A DNA stretch of 64,000 bases. Origin: Pycnococcus provasolii. Its lineage: Eukaryota > Chlorophyta > Pseudoscourfieldiophyceae > Pseudoscourfieldiales. The notes under the pieces are model-generated. The model made no database searches. It worked only from the letters and a program-made list of their open reading frames with translations, and was not told where the DNA came from. Below are positions 16,426-25,620 of the stretch, piece by piece (the first letter of the stretch is position 1; each line of letters starts with the position of its first letter). The position numbers and the translations under genes were made by a program. The stretch covers positions 526,030-590,029 of the forward strand of contig CP150575.1 in NCBI GenBank assembly GCA_049487715.1, in the 5' to 3' direction.

Positions 16426-18129
16426 ATGGCCAACGTGGCGCCTCCGTCCTCCTCCCACTCCCCCTCCCAGCCGCCGCCTCCCTCGGCGTCAGCCGACCGG
16501 ACTCAGACGCAGTTCGCGCACGGCAGACGCAGGGTATCGCGTGGCTCCGTGGAACGCCGGCCTGCTCCCTCGCTCGCCTCGCACGACGCGCAGTCACCGA
16601 GTCAGAACGGCGACGCGCCGTCGTGCTCAGCCACGCCTCCTTTGGCGACGTCGTTGGAACTGGAATCAGCAGACGGCAGCCACCTTCCGTGCGTGCAGGA
16701 GTGCGTGTCGCGCTGCAGCGGAAACAACAGCCTCCCCGGCAGCACCAGCTTGTGGGGAGAGAAGTTTGACCAACGCACCGTACTCACCGTACTCACAACC
16801 TTCTTGCTCACCGCGTTTGTGACGTACCTCTATTCCAGACGCAGCGGCAGGAGCAGAGAAAGAACGGCAAGTTCAACGCCAGAAAAGGAGGAAAGCGGCG
16901 CCGTGAAGGCGAAATCGAACGAAAATGAAACGCCAGACGCAGGAGCAACACCGACAACGTCGTCCTCGTCTCTGGCACGAGCACTTGCCCATGCCGTGGA
17001 CGCCGTGCCTCTTTCGACGGAACAGCGCGCCGCCCTTTCCGGCGCTCTGGAAGGTGCCATGCTGCCGCACGAAATCGCCGCATTTCGCAACGCCCTGCCA
17101 CCTCCTGATGAGAAAGTCATCATCGAACAGAATCACGAGACGAGCCAGTGGCACCTACCCTTGTCTCCGCTGCGTGGTGACAACTCGCCGACGACGTCAT
17201 TCACGCTGACAAACAACAACAACGATGACGACGGCGACGGCGACAACGGCGCCGAAACGTGGGAACTCGCACGTACGCCGCCTCCTAATGCACGCACGCT
17301 CGCACGCACGCCTGGATCTTCGGATGCCAACGTGCTCTGTTCTCCCGAGCTTGCAGTCACGGCATTCTTCAAGGCGAAGGAGTACACGCAGCGCGAGCGA
17401 CACCACGCGGCGGAGCTGATGCAACAGGAGGCGGCGAATGCGACGCGACGGCATACCGCAGATGCCGCGCACGCAACCGCGCACGCAACCGCCAAGGGAA
17501 GCGAGGCGGCGGCGAGGCATGCTGACGCATTTTCCGCGGCGGAGGAGCGTCGGCGCGAGGAGATTCGCATTGCGGAGGTGGAGGCGGCGCTCGCGGACGA
17601 TCTCGCAGTCGGCGTCTGTGTGGCGCTCGTTGTGCTCGGTGCCTTCGCGATGCGTGCGAGGGGTGAGGACGGTGGACCCGTGCTCGCTTGTGCCGCGGGA
17701 GCCGCGACGCGGCTTGCGGCGGTGCTGCCAGGAGCGATGCACGCGCCCGTGGCGCGCGCCGTGCTGAGCGCCTGCCGCGCTGCGCACGTTGCGGCGTCTT
17801 GGGCAAGCTTCGCGCTACTGGCGAGCGTGTGCGCAGGGGCTGTCTACAGGCAGAGTCCTCGCGGCGAGCCGAGCGCCGCGCGTGACGCTGCCGTGCTCGG
17901 CGCGCTCGGCATGCTGGGCGGCATGCTTGGCGGCGCGGGCATCGCGAGCTGCGGTGGCGCGCCTGGAGCCTGGCGCGCCACCTGGATGGTGTTCTGCGCC
18001 GCGCACTGGTTTGCGCGCACGCTTCGAAGAAGTCTGGCGAAGGACGGCGCACTGTGGGCGCTCGCGAGACTGGTGCTCGCTCTCGTCCTGCCGTCGCTGT
18101 GCGCGAGCGCGCCGTTCGCCAGCTTGTAA
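16426..18129 (+). CDS. Multi-pass membrane protein with long disordered N-terminus, weakly CPR5-like
   Basis: The protein has 567 residues. Residues 1-110 are Ser/Pro/Arg rich. A first hydrophobic helix (VLTVLTTFLLTAFVTYLY) lies at about 122-140. A Ser/Asn/Asp-rich stretch and a charged Ala-rich helix follow (about 305-385, EYTQRERHHAAEL to AEERRREEIRIAEVEAAL). The C-terminal third has four to five hydrophobic segments (DDLAVGVCVALVVLGAFAM, HVAASWASFALLASVCAGAV, AVLGALGMLGGMLGGAGIA, LARLVLALVLPSLCA). The order coil then C-terminal membrane cluster recalls the plant nuclear-envelope protein CPR5, but I cannot confirm it without alignment. Confidence 0.65.
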   Translation: MANVAPPSSSHSPSQPPPPSASADRTQTQFAHGRRRVSRGSVERRPAPSLASHDAQSPSQNGDAPSCSATPPLATSLELESADGSHLPCVQECVSRCSGNNSLPGSTSLWGEKFDQRTVLTVLTTFLLTAFVTYLYSRRSGRSRERTASSTPEKEESGAVKAKSNENETPDAGATPTTSSSSLARALAHAVDAVPLSTEQRAALSGALEGAMLPHEIAAFRNALPPPDEKVIIEQNHETSQWHLPLSPLRGDNSPTTSFTLTNNNNDDDGDGDNGAETWELARTPPPNARTLARTPGSSDANVLCSPELAVTAFFKAKEYTQRERHHAAELMQQEAANATRRHTADAAHATAHATAKGSEAAARHADAFSAAEERRREEIRIAEVEAALADDLAVGVCVALVVLGAFAMRARGEDGGPVLACAAGAATRLAAVLPGAMHAPVARAVLSACRAAHVAASWASFALLASVCAGAVYRQSPRGEPSAARDAAVLGALGMLGGMLGGAGIASCGGAPGAWRATWMVFCAAHWFARTLRRSLAKDGALWALARLVLALVLPSLCASAPFASL

Positions 18130-18295
18130 CATGTTACGATACGTAGACTATGTTTAGGGTATTACGATAGGGCTAGCTAGGGTTAGACCCCCGGGCCCGG
18201 AAAAAGGCGCCTCGCCTTTTTCCCTTTTTCCCTGTTTCCCTGTTCCGCCGGGCGTCCAAACTCCGAGGCTGTTCACGTACTGTACTTCTCGCGAA

Positions 18296-19447
18296 ATGCC
18301 GCCGAGCTTGCGTCCCTGCGCGTCGCGCCTCCGCTTCGGCACGCTCGACGCGCGTCGGCGGTTGTGGAGGAGTCTTGATCCTTGTGTGACCCGGGCCTCC
18401 TCCCCCACAACCTCGCCAGGGGGCGGCGGCACGGTTCCTCTTGACATCCAGCAGCAGCTGCGCCAGCTCGTGGGTCACGACGCGGCAGAGCAGCTCGTGC
18501 ACGAGGCGGAGACGACCTACGGGCCGGGAGGTACGAACGAGGCAGCGGCAGCCGTGTCATACATCGAGGAGGCAGACCTCGACGAGGAGCAGCTGGACCA
18601 GTACGAGCGCGCGGCGCGGAGGGTGCGCGACAAGGATGGCAAGCAGGTGTGGGACGTGCTCGCGGAGTCGGAACGCGAGAAGTACGAGCAGAATGTAAGG
18701 CACGTCGCGGAGACGGAGGAGGCGAAGAACGACCTCGTCGCGCTCTTCGCAGCTCTTAACGGGCGAGCAGCTGGCATGTCCGCCACGGAGGCGGCGGAGC
18801 GCGTGCTTGATGCGCTGCGTCGCGAGGGGCGGCTGACGGAGACGCTCGTGGCGGTTTGCCAGGACCGCGTCGAGCTTGCGAGAGAGCAGGAGGAGGATGA
18901 GGAGGTGCTCGAAAGTTTGGAGAATGTGCTGCTTCGCCTCAAGTACGAGCTGCAGCGCGACCAGGCTACGCCCGCGCTGCGTCTTCTCGACGACGTGATG
19001 AGGGTGCTTGCGGAGAATGAGCGTGTCGGACGCCACGGCGCTGCGTCCGTCGAACCCGCCGCGCTGAACTACGTGCGCTCGAAGCTTGCGCGTGCGTTCG
19101 GCAGCGCGGACGTGCTAACAAGCTCGGGTCACGACTACGAGACGGACGCGCTGACGTACGCCGTGACGCTGGGCTACGGCGGCGGCGCCACGAACGGTGC
19201 CGCGCAAGACGCTGCGGACAGCTTTTTGCTAACACGCGAGGAATTTGTTGCTGAATGCGAAACTCTACTGCGCGACGTGGGTATGCGCGACCTGGAGGCT
19301 CATCGCGAGGCTGAGGAGCTCGAGGAGCTGTCCCCGTACTCGTCACGTGCTTCGTCAGGCAGCCGCATATCGGACGCCGACTGGGCGGAGAGGAAGGCTG
19401 CGGTGGACCGCGTTCGTTTGGTCATGGACATTGCGCGGAGCTTGTAG
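18296..19447 (+). CDS. Hypothetical helical protein with organelle-type presequence, 383 residues
   Basis: The N-terminus (MPPSLRPCASRLRFGTLDARRRLWRS) is rich in Arg, Ser and Leu without acids until the aspartate in TLDA, suiting mitochondrial or plastid import. The remainder is almost wholly charged alpha-helix with heptad character, for example LDEEQLDQYERAARRVRDKDG and ELAREQEEDEEVLESLENVLLRL. No catalytic motif or known family is recognised. The stop lies 182 bases before the convergent LSm gene. Coding status is supported by a long open frame with the same GC bias as neighbours. Confidence 0.65.
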   Translation: MPPSLRPCASRLRFGTLDARRRLWRSLDPCVTRASSPTTSPGGGGTVPLDIQQQLRQLVGHDAAEQLVHEAETTYGPGGTNEAAAAVSYIEEADLDEEQLDQYERAARRVRDKDGKQVWDVLAESEREKYEQNVRHVAETEEAKNDLVALFAALNGRAAGMSATEAAERVLDALRREGRLTETLVAVCQDRVELAREQEEDEEVLESLENVLLRLKYELQRDQATPALRLLDDVMRVLAENERVGRHGAASVEPAALNYVRSKLARAFGSADVLTSSGHDYETDALTYAVTLGYGGGATNGAAQDAADSFLLTREEFVAECETLLRDVGMRDLEAHREAEELEELSPYSSRASSGSRISDADWAERKAAVDRVRLVMDIARSL

Positions 19448-19629
19448 CAAATTTTGAATTGTTTGTGCCGAAAAGTTCGTTCGTCGAGTCGGGTGTGACA
19501 CGTAGGGGTGGGGTGGGGTGGATGGCGTTGAAGTAGAACATTTGTTGTTCAGCAATCATTTACGTTAGAAATACGTTGGTTGTTTGGTGGTGTGCTGCTC
19601 ATGTTACATTTGAATGCACAGACCAAGGT

Positions 19630-19851
19630 CTATGCGACACTCTCTACTTCAAGTTTGGTAATGTTTCTTCGCGCGACGAGAACGGTGCCCATGCTTTTGT
19701 GAAGTGAGGTTGCGTGCGCGAGTACGATATTTCCCACCTTGTCTATGCACATGAACGTCCCCTCGACGGTTCGTTTGTCGACGAGAGTGACCTGCACGCG
19801 CCGTCCAACGACGCCCTTCGACACCTGCGCCTTCGCGTCCGCGTTCGCCAT
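19630..19851 (-). CDS. LSm-domain protein, NAA38/LSMD1-like auxiliary subunit of NatC
   Basis: A 73-residue protein consisting of one Sm fold. Sm1 is present as GRRVQVTLVDKRTVEGTFMCIDKVGNIVL and Sm2 as GTVLVARRNITKLEV. The VDKRTVEGTFMCIDKVGNIVL part is characteristic of the single-domain NAA38 branch, which joins NAA30 and NAA35 in the NatC N-terminal acetyltransferase. Assignment to another LSm subgroup cannot be excluded. It is short for an LSm ring subunit but full length for the fold. Its leader region contains a telomeric repeat block about 180 bases upstream of the ATG. Confidence 0.7.
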   Translation of the reverse strand: MANADAKAQVSKGVVGRRVQVTLVDKRTVEGTFMCIDKVGNIVLAHATSLHKSMGTVLVARRNITKLEVESVA

Positions 19852-20407
19852 CGCGGTTAGCTTGTTGTATTGCGTGTGAGAGCTGTGTGAGAACCACCCG
19901 GTGAGGGGCGGCGGAAGAGGAAGAGGCGGGGAGGAGAAGGGGAGAACGGATAAGGGTCAAGGAGGAGGAAACAAGGGGTTAGTAGTAGGGGGTACCAGTT
20001 TCGGGGTTCATTTCCGCCCGCCTTCGTTCCCGGGTTAGGGTTAGGGTTAGGGTTAGGGTTAGGGCTAGGGTTAGGGAAACCACACGGACGGGTTGTCTCT
20101 TGCTTTTGTCGTGACCTGTGTGTGTGTGACTCCCTTGCACAGTTTTGCACAGTTGCACTTGCACTTCCAAGGGTCCCGAAGTCCTGCGAGTGAGTGACCG
20201 GTCAGCTCGTGATCATGGACGACTGACTGACCAGTGCACTCCATGCAAAAAGGAACAACTTGTTTGAGGCACTCCATTACTCATTGAGGGAGCTTCTAGC
20301 TGTTTCTTCTCAGATCCTTCTTCTCAAAACCCGTGTTGCACCCATCCATCGATCTTGAACGTACGTGTAGTAATATTAGGCCGCTAAACGACTCGGTCAA
20401 GTTGCGC
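19852..20407. other. Intergenic region upstream of the NAA38-like gene
   Basis: No gene is supported. It contains the interstitial telomeric block at 20032-20076, a purine-rich patch (19915-19975) that would be a pyrimidine tract for the minus-strand gene, and a GTGTGTGTG run near 20117. Confidence 0.4.
20032..20076 (+). repeat. Interstitial telomeric repeat, seven GGGTTA-type units
   Basis: Five perfect GGGTTA units, one GGGCTA variant and a final GGGTTAGGG. The repeat matches the terminal TTAGGG array of this chromosome but lies 44 kb inside it. Confidence 0.95.
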
Positions 20408-21020
20408 CTATTTCCCACCCGTAAGCATCTTCTTGGTGTGACCATACTCCTGGCAAAGAGCGCACGGGTCACAGCACGCGTGCGTGCAGAAGTCTCCCAT
20501 GCCTCCGCCCGGAATGCCGTACTTGCTGCGCACGTTCGAGCGGATGGTGCACTGTTGTGTGAGGTGTGGTGGTGCGAAGAAGGGAAAGTGAGCCGCACGT
20601 CGTTCACAAGCCTCACGTCGTTGTGTAAGCGATCGTGACGTACCGCATAGCAAGCGCCCAAACCCATGCCGGACGCGATGAAGTAAATCATGCACGGGCC
20701 GCCCATGCCGTCGCAGGGCTCAGCCACCTGGTTCGTGGTCGCCATCTGTGTGTGTGTGTGCGTGGGCCATCCGCTGTGAGTTGCGAAAGTGGTTAAGGTT
20801 AGGGTAATCACCCTAAGCGAACGGCGCGCCAATCGCGCCGAGGACCCGCCGAGGACACAAAGGTGTGAGTAAGCTCCCTCTCTTTGTGAGCGTCGGTACG
20901 TACCTTGTCAACAGCGCCAAGAATTATGCAGGGGCAGCAGGCGGCGGCGGCGCACACCGTCGTGTCTCCGTCACCGCAGCTGAAGAGGTCGACCTTCCAT
21001 TCGCCGCCTTGGACCGCCAT
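20408..21020 (-). CDS. PLAC8-family cysteine-rich protein, 120 residues in three exons
   Basis: Exons on the minus strand are 21020-20904, 20745-20644 and 20551-20408. Introns of 158 and 92 bases both start with GTACGT and end in ACACAG and AACAG; both are phase 0. The spliced protein starts MAVQGGEWKVDLFSCGDGDTTVC and contains ACCPCIILG, the glycine-rich membrane-associated segment IASGMGLGACYA, CTIRSNVRSKYGIPG and CTHACCDPCALCQEYGH. These are the hallmarks of the PLAC8 domain (CCPC near the start, CC.PCA.CQ at the end). In plants such proteins act at membranes in cell-size control or cation handling. The role here is unknown. Confidence 0.88.
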
Positions 21021-22433
21021 TGTAGTGTTCGGTGCAGGAGTGTGCTGAGGGGGTAGTGTGAGGCCCGCTACAGATTGGACCTTGCAAGGTTATCTCCGCG
21101 TGAACCGGTATCTTTTAACAGGTGAAGGGGGCCCCGCCTTGTCCTTGTCAGCTTGTCCTTGTCGGGGAGGGGGGGTCCCGGGTCACAGTCATTTCTCCGC
21201 GCGATGATGAGCAAGGAAACAGGAAGAACTTATTTTAGCTTGGGAGTTTGGGCACAGCACGGCAGCTGGTAACGATGTGGCGCATGCGATGTCGCGTCAT
21301 CCCATGCAATCAGCTTGGACTCCCATCCATCGTCACCGTCCGATGTGACATCATCCTATCATCCTAATATCCTACATATCATCCTATCATCATGCCAGGT
21401 GATGTGGTCGCGTGACTCAAGTGACTCATCCCCTCCCCCTTCCAGACTTCTCCTCCTCCCCTCTCCCGCTCCGGCCGCCTCCCTCCCTTCAGTCCTTCTC
21501 CCGCACTCGTGCCAGGGCTCGCTCGCTTGTCATGGCCGCTTCTCACGCACGCTCTCGTTTGAGAGAGTCTTAACTCTGGGTTGTTGAGATAGCTCGCAGG
21601 AGGCAAGTATTTGGCAAGGGCCAAGGGGAGCTAGGTGTCAACTTCGGGACCATAAATAATTATGAAACGGAATTAAATTGGGGTCATGCCGATCACGTAC
21701 TTTGTATCGTGGCGCCGCGTGTTGTAACTTGTAAGCACAAGCAGTGTAATTGTGTAAACACGTGCTAAAAACTCCGAAAATACAAGGTCTCAAAGCTCTC
21801 AATCGGCTTGCATATCCTCCTGCAGCGCATTTGACGCAGCGCTGTCGCGGTGAACGTCAACATTACACAGCTCAAGCCACTTCGCGAAGCGTGCGGAGGA
21901 ATTGGGAGCGGCAAATCCGGTGCCCAATGCCCACGAGCTTTGGCAAAGCAAGGCTTGCCTCGTCGAGTGCGTCGTATGCCGCCCTCGCGCGGTCTGGAAG
22001 AAGGCTCGGAGGCTGTGTGACCGCAAGGCTGGCACCGAGCGAGGCCTTGCTTGCGAGCCAGACAGACGCCTCGCCTCCGTCGTCGCGTCCTGCCTGAGTG
22101 GGTTGTAAGCCAACCAAACGTCAGGTGGGTTCTGTCAATTCGAACGCACCTCACACGCAAGCTCGAGCAGAATTTCGATGTTTACACGTGAGGCACTCCC
22201 ACACCGAAACAGCCTCTCAGTGCCTCAACCAGCTATCCAGCTTGGCAAGCAACGCCAACGAAAAACGCCCTAATAATACAACCTTCGAAAGCGTCGGCGC
22301 CGTTTACAAACGCGCTGTGAGCGATGCCAACGAATGGACTGGACTGTAATCATGAGTGGTGTGGATCGACAACCGCTGGAAGAAGTAATGTACACTCCAT
22401 TACTGAACGAGCAATCTTAGCCTCTCACCACGG
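21021..22433. other. 1.4-kb region without a supported gene, possible minus-strand exon remnant
   Basis: Most of this stretch looks non-coding. On the minus strand, about 22098-21872 reads as helical coding-like sequence (SLLPDRARAAYDALDEASLALPKLVGIGHR is representative), preceded by a possible acceptor CACTCAG. No convincing upstream exon or start was found. It may be an exon of a gene I could not assemble, or a gene remnant. A GGGGGTCCCGGG block lies near 21174. CATCCTA repeats occur at 21350-21390. Confidence 0.3.
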
Positions 22434-22937
22434 TTAGTTTCCCGCGCCGGCGCCCGCGGCGTCAACGGCAGATGCGCCGCCGTCCTCGTCCCAGGAGTTC
22501 TCAACCACCTCGCGAACGCGGCGCACGTACTCGCCCATGTTCTCCGCAAACAGACGCGCCGCCTCAGAGTTTGCTGGCGAGTTGGGATTCGGGTCGTTCA
22601 GCAGGCTCTGTATCGACGTCAGCACGGCGGCAATGTCGTACACGGGCGACCACTGGTTCTGCAGGATGTCGAGGCAGATGGCGCCATCGTTGTATATGTT
22701 CGGGTGGAACATGCGCGACACGAACCGCACGACGGGCGCCTTGTTCGGGTAGTCTTCGCTGAACGTGATGGTGAGGCGGAACGTGCCACCGTCCCACGGC
22801 GTGTCGTCCGGCCCGAAGATGACGGCGTTCCAGAGCAGGATGTTGTCCTCGCGGGGGCAGCCCGAAATTCCCGCGGGAGGGTCCGTCTGCAGGCGGCGGA
22901 AGTCGCGCATCAGGCGCTTGCGCGCGGGCGTGCTCAT
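22434..22937 (-). CDS. UBC2: Ubiquitin-conjugating enzyme E2, RAD6/UBC2 type
   Basis: Transfers ubiquitin from E1 to substrates with RAD18- or BRE1-type E3 ligases, in DNA damage tolerance and histone H2B ubiquitination. The first 152 residues match RAD6 along their length: [47 protein letters not shown] with the active-site Cys88, and [18 protein letters not shown]. The C-terminal Ala/Asp/Gly tail (about 15 residues) recalls the acidic tail of fungal RAD6. The ATG was chosen at the conserved MSTPAR start; upstream in-frame sequence is low complexity and includes translated telomeric repeat. Confidence 0.95.
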   Translation of the reverse strand: MSTPARKRLMRDFRRLQTDPPAGISGCPREDNILLWNAVIFGPDDTPWDGGTFRLTITFSEDYPNKAPVVRFVSRMFHPNIYNDGAICLDILQNQWSPVYDIAAVLTSIQSLLNDPNPNSPANSEAARLFAENMGEYVRRVREVVENSWDEDGGASAVDAAGAGAGN

Positions 22938-23069
22938 CGCCAACACCCACCAAGAGCGAAGATGAAGATGAAGGGAAGAACGAGCGCAAAAAGGAAAGGA
23001 GAGGCGAAGGAGAGGAAAGGAGAGGCGAAGGAGAGGAGGGGAGGGGACCACGGCGCGGGAACGGAACGA

Positions 23070-23115
23070 TAACCCTAACCCTAACCCTAACACCCTAACC
23101 CTAACACCCGAACCC
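23070..23115 (-). repeat. Interstitial telomeric repeat upstream of the RAD6-type gene
   Basis: CCCTAA units, partly interrupted (CACCCTAA, CACCCGAA), 130-180 bases upstream of the E2 start codon. Confidence 0.9.
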
Positions 23116-23305
23116 CTACTCATAGTCTACGAGATGGAGATCCGGGAGCCCATTCTTTAGACTAACCGTGTGTCATAATAACAGCATACTGGTACTGTAA
23201 CACTTACTGTATGCTTTCTTTCCTAATCTTGAGTCTTTTCTTCCTTCGTCCCCGGCCAGCCCAGCCAGCCTGCTGATGACAAGTGATAACTTACCCACTT
23301 CCTTT

Positions 23306-23339
23306 CCGTCCGTCCGTCCGTCAGTCCGTCCGTCCGTCC
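23306..23339. repeat. CCGT/CAGT tetranucleotide microsatellite
   Basis: About eight CCGT units with one CAGT interruption. It lies just beyond the stop codon of the GPI-type surface protein, so in its 3' untranslated region. Confidence 0.85.
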
Positions 23340-23368
23340 CACGATACGCTACGCGATGTGTTGTGCGC

Positions 23369-24691
23369 TTAAGCCGCCAGCGCAGCAACCGCCAACGCGG
23401 CAACGCCAACGAGCGACGATGGCGTGAAGGCGCCGCTCTTGTCCGGAGCCTTGGTCGTCGTGGCCGTCTTGGCCGGAGCCTTGGTCGTCGCCACCGCAGG
23501 CGCCGGAGCCTTGGTCGTCGTCGTCGCAGGCGCCGGAGCCTTGGTCGTCGTCGTCGCAGGCGCCGGAGCCTTGGTCGTCGTCGTCGTCGGCGCTGCTGGC
23601 GTTGGTGTTGCCTCCGCCGGCGCTTGATCAATAGCCACCTTGGGCTTCTCGATGCCTGTGAAGCCGGTAATGCCGGCCGCCTCCAAGTCCGCCTTAAACG
23701 AGCCATCCTTGGCAGCCTCAGTCAACCTGTCGTTGACATCCTTGGCATCCTTGGCATCCTTCACAGCCACCTTGAAGGTAACCTTAAGGTTAGTAGCCGT
23801 AAGAGAACGACGCTCCGACGACGCGGCAACCTCCTCAACCTTCACATCCTTGATATCCTCCTTGCTGACACCCATCGTTTTCGCCGTCGCGATGGCGAAC
23901 TTATTCGCGTCAAACTGGTCCTTGGTCATGCCCGCAAGCACTACCGACGCGTCGATCGGAATCAGAACTTCGTCAGGTCCGTCGTCAGGTATGTCAGGAA
24001 TCGGCGCGCCGGTGGCGCAGGCGCTGAGCACAGCCACCATGATCCCTTGATCACTTTCCGGAAGCATCGGCTTACCTTCCGTATCCTTGAAGTCGAGCTT
24101 CGAGTCCACTAAGAGCGTCAGGCACTCTTTCGTGACGCCAGCCGCCTCGATTTTCTCGCACGTCGGCTGTCCCTGCTCTTTGTTGGCGTATTCGGCGAAC
24201 TTCGTCACACAGGGTGTTCCAGCTGAGTCCTTGACATCGCACGTCGCGGGATAAGTCGTGCAATCAAAATCTCCACTCGGAGCCGCCGTAGTGGACGTCG
24301 TGTTCGTGGCCGTAGGAGCCGCCGTCGTGGCAGCCGCCGCCGTCGTGGGAGCCGCCGCCGTCGTGGGAGCCGCCGCCGTGTCCGTCGTGCAGTTGGTCGC
24401 CATGGCTTTTTGCGCCATATGAATAACTTTCGCAATAATTTCGGTGCTCTCGGGGCACGGTTCAAAGTTGGCGAAGATCGCCGGGCAAGGCGTGTTGCAC
24501 ACGTTCTTTTCCAACCACTCCTTCTCTGGGTAAGTTCCCGATTCCGCCAATGGCGTCAGTTCGGCCAAGTGCTGGGCCATTGTTTGGATGCAACTTGGAT
24601 CGATACCAGCGACGCTGGTAGGGCACGGGTCGAGTGCATACGCGGTGGAGCACGAGAGCGCCACTGCGGCAGCAACGAGCGTCTTGATCAT
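23369..24691 (-). CDS. Secreted, probably GPI-anchored Thr/Ala/Pro-rich surface protein
   Basis: The protein has 440 residues and no recognised family. The chosen start gives a signal peptide (MIKTLVAAAVALSCSTAYA). A Cys-containing domain follows (about 20-95, with CPTS, CIQT, CNTPCPAIF, CPES), then a Thr/Ala mucin-like stretch. A second Cys region comes next (CTTYPATCDVKDSAGTPC). A region near residues 235-345 (VLIPIDASVVLAG... VTFKVAVKDAKDAKDVNDRL) looks like a small alpha/beta domain. Four KAPAPATTTT-type decapeptide repeats and a hydrophobic end (SSLVGVAALAVAALAA) complete it. The hydrophobic tail after a small-residue patch is typical of a GPI signal. Thr/Pro repeats suggest O-glycosylation. 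A cell-surface role is inferred. Confidence 0.78.
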   Translation of the reverse strand: MIKTLVAAAVALSCSTAYALDPCPTSVAGIDPSCIQTMAQHLAELTPLAESGTYPEKEWLEKNVCNTPCPAIFANFEPCPESTEIIAKVIHMAQKAMATNCTTDTAAAPTTAAAPTTAAAATTAAPTATNTTSTTAAPSGDFDCTTYPATCDVKDSAGTPCVTKFAEYANKEQGQPTCEKIEAAGVTKECLTLLVDSKLDFKDTEGKPMLPESDQGIMVAVLSACATGAPIPDIPDDGPDEVLIPIDASVVLAGMTKDQFDANKFAIATAKTMGVSKEDIKDVKVEEVAASSERRSLTATNLKVTFKVAVKDAKDAKDVNDRLTEAAKDGSFKADLEAAGITGFTGIEKPKVAIDQAPAEATPTPAAPTTTTTKAPAPATTTTKAPAPATTTTKAPAPAVATTKAPAKTATTTKAPDKSGAFTPSSLVGVAALAVAALAA

Positions 24692-25620
24692 CGTCTTTCT
24701 TTGTTTCCGATGTGGTTGTGGAGAGCGGAGGGCGCCGGCGTGTTCGGAAGTCGGGACCGGTCGGGGAGGAGGCGAGGAGGCGAGGAGGCGGACCGGTGGG
24801 GTCAGGCCTCTCCCGTCTACACCGACTACACGAGGCACCGAGGAGGAGCGACCGAGGAGGAGCGACGAAGCAGAAGGACTGAATTAGGAGCACAGCGGGC
24901 CGCTTGGACAGTTGGAGTCAACAACGAACCCAAACGGTACTTATATAAATCGCACACACACAAAAAATCCCATTCTAAGTACCCGGGTAGGATAGGGTAC
25001 CGTCATCAGACCGTAGGAAGGAAAAAATCAATCCGTGCATCCTACGAGGTACCCGGTACAGTAGGTTACCTTCCTATACCTTCCTGTAGGTTTCCTTCCT
25101 ACAGGAAATCCCTTGCCCTCTGGGAGGAAACAACGGGAACAATGAATCCCGCGGACGAGAAGGCGTACCCTGTACCCCCTGGGAGCCTGGCACCTGGGAA
25201 GCCTGGGAGCCTGGTTACCGTAGTGGTTATGAAAAGTCTAATGGAGATCCGCCATGGAACGATAATATTGGCACACACACGCGCGTGCATATGGGACCAA
25301 GAAGGGTACTGTACCACTACGATACAAGATTCCCTACCCTACAAGGATGATGGGATTCGCACTTTGGCCGTTCCGATTTGTCGTTCGGACTCCGGAGGAA
25401 CAAGGAGCAGAGGAGCAGAGGGGGGAGGTCTGGCGCACCAACCCCTCTACGTAGTGTCTTTTTGCTAGCTGTTTGGGGACCCATTATTGCTCGTATTTCC
25501 ATGCCCCCTCTTCCCTTTATCCACTTCCAAGCTGTCGTCTGCTGTGCACCGTCAGGCTCTCTCCCTTTTCCCTCTCGCCTTTTTGAGATTCGCCTCCCCC
25601 TTTTTTGGTCGTTGCTTAGT
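24692..25620. other. Divergent intergenic region with inverted and direct repeats
   Basis: The long open frame across these 929 bases has no protein-like features. A perfect 10-base inverted repeat TTCCTGTAGG / CCTACAGGAA (25081-25090 and 25098-25107) surrounds a 7-base loop. CTGGGAGCCTGG occurs twice (25179-25190, 25203-25214). Several GGTACC/GTACCC motifs lie between 24930 and 25180. Pyrimidine-rich sequence leads into the next ATG. Confidence 0.45.

Noticed and set aside
23173-23706. Arg-rich minus-strand frame over the surface-protein repeats
   Set aside because: It is an alternative frame of the KAPAPATTTT repeats and lacks its own features.
24410-25468. 352-residue plus-strand frame overlapping the GPI-type gene start and intergenic repeats
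   Set aside because: Low complexity, no hydrophobic pattern, crosses repeat-rich intergenic DNA and overlaps a better gene antisense.
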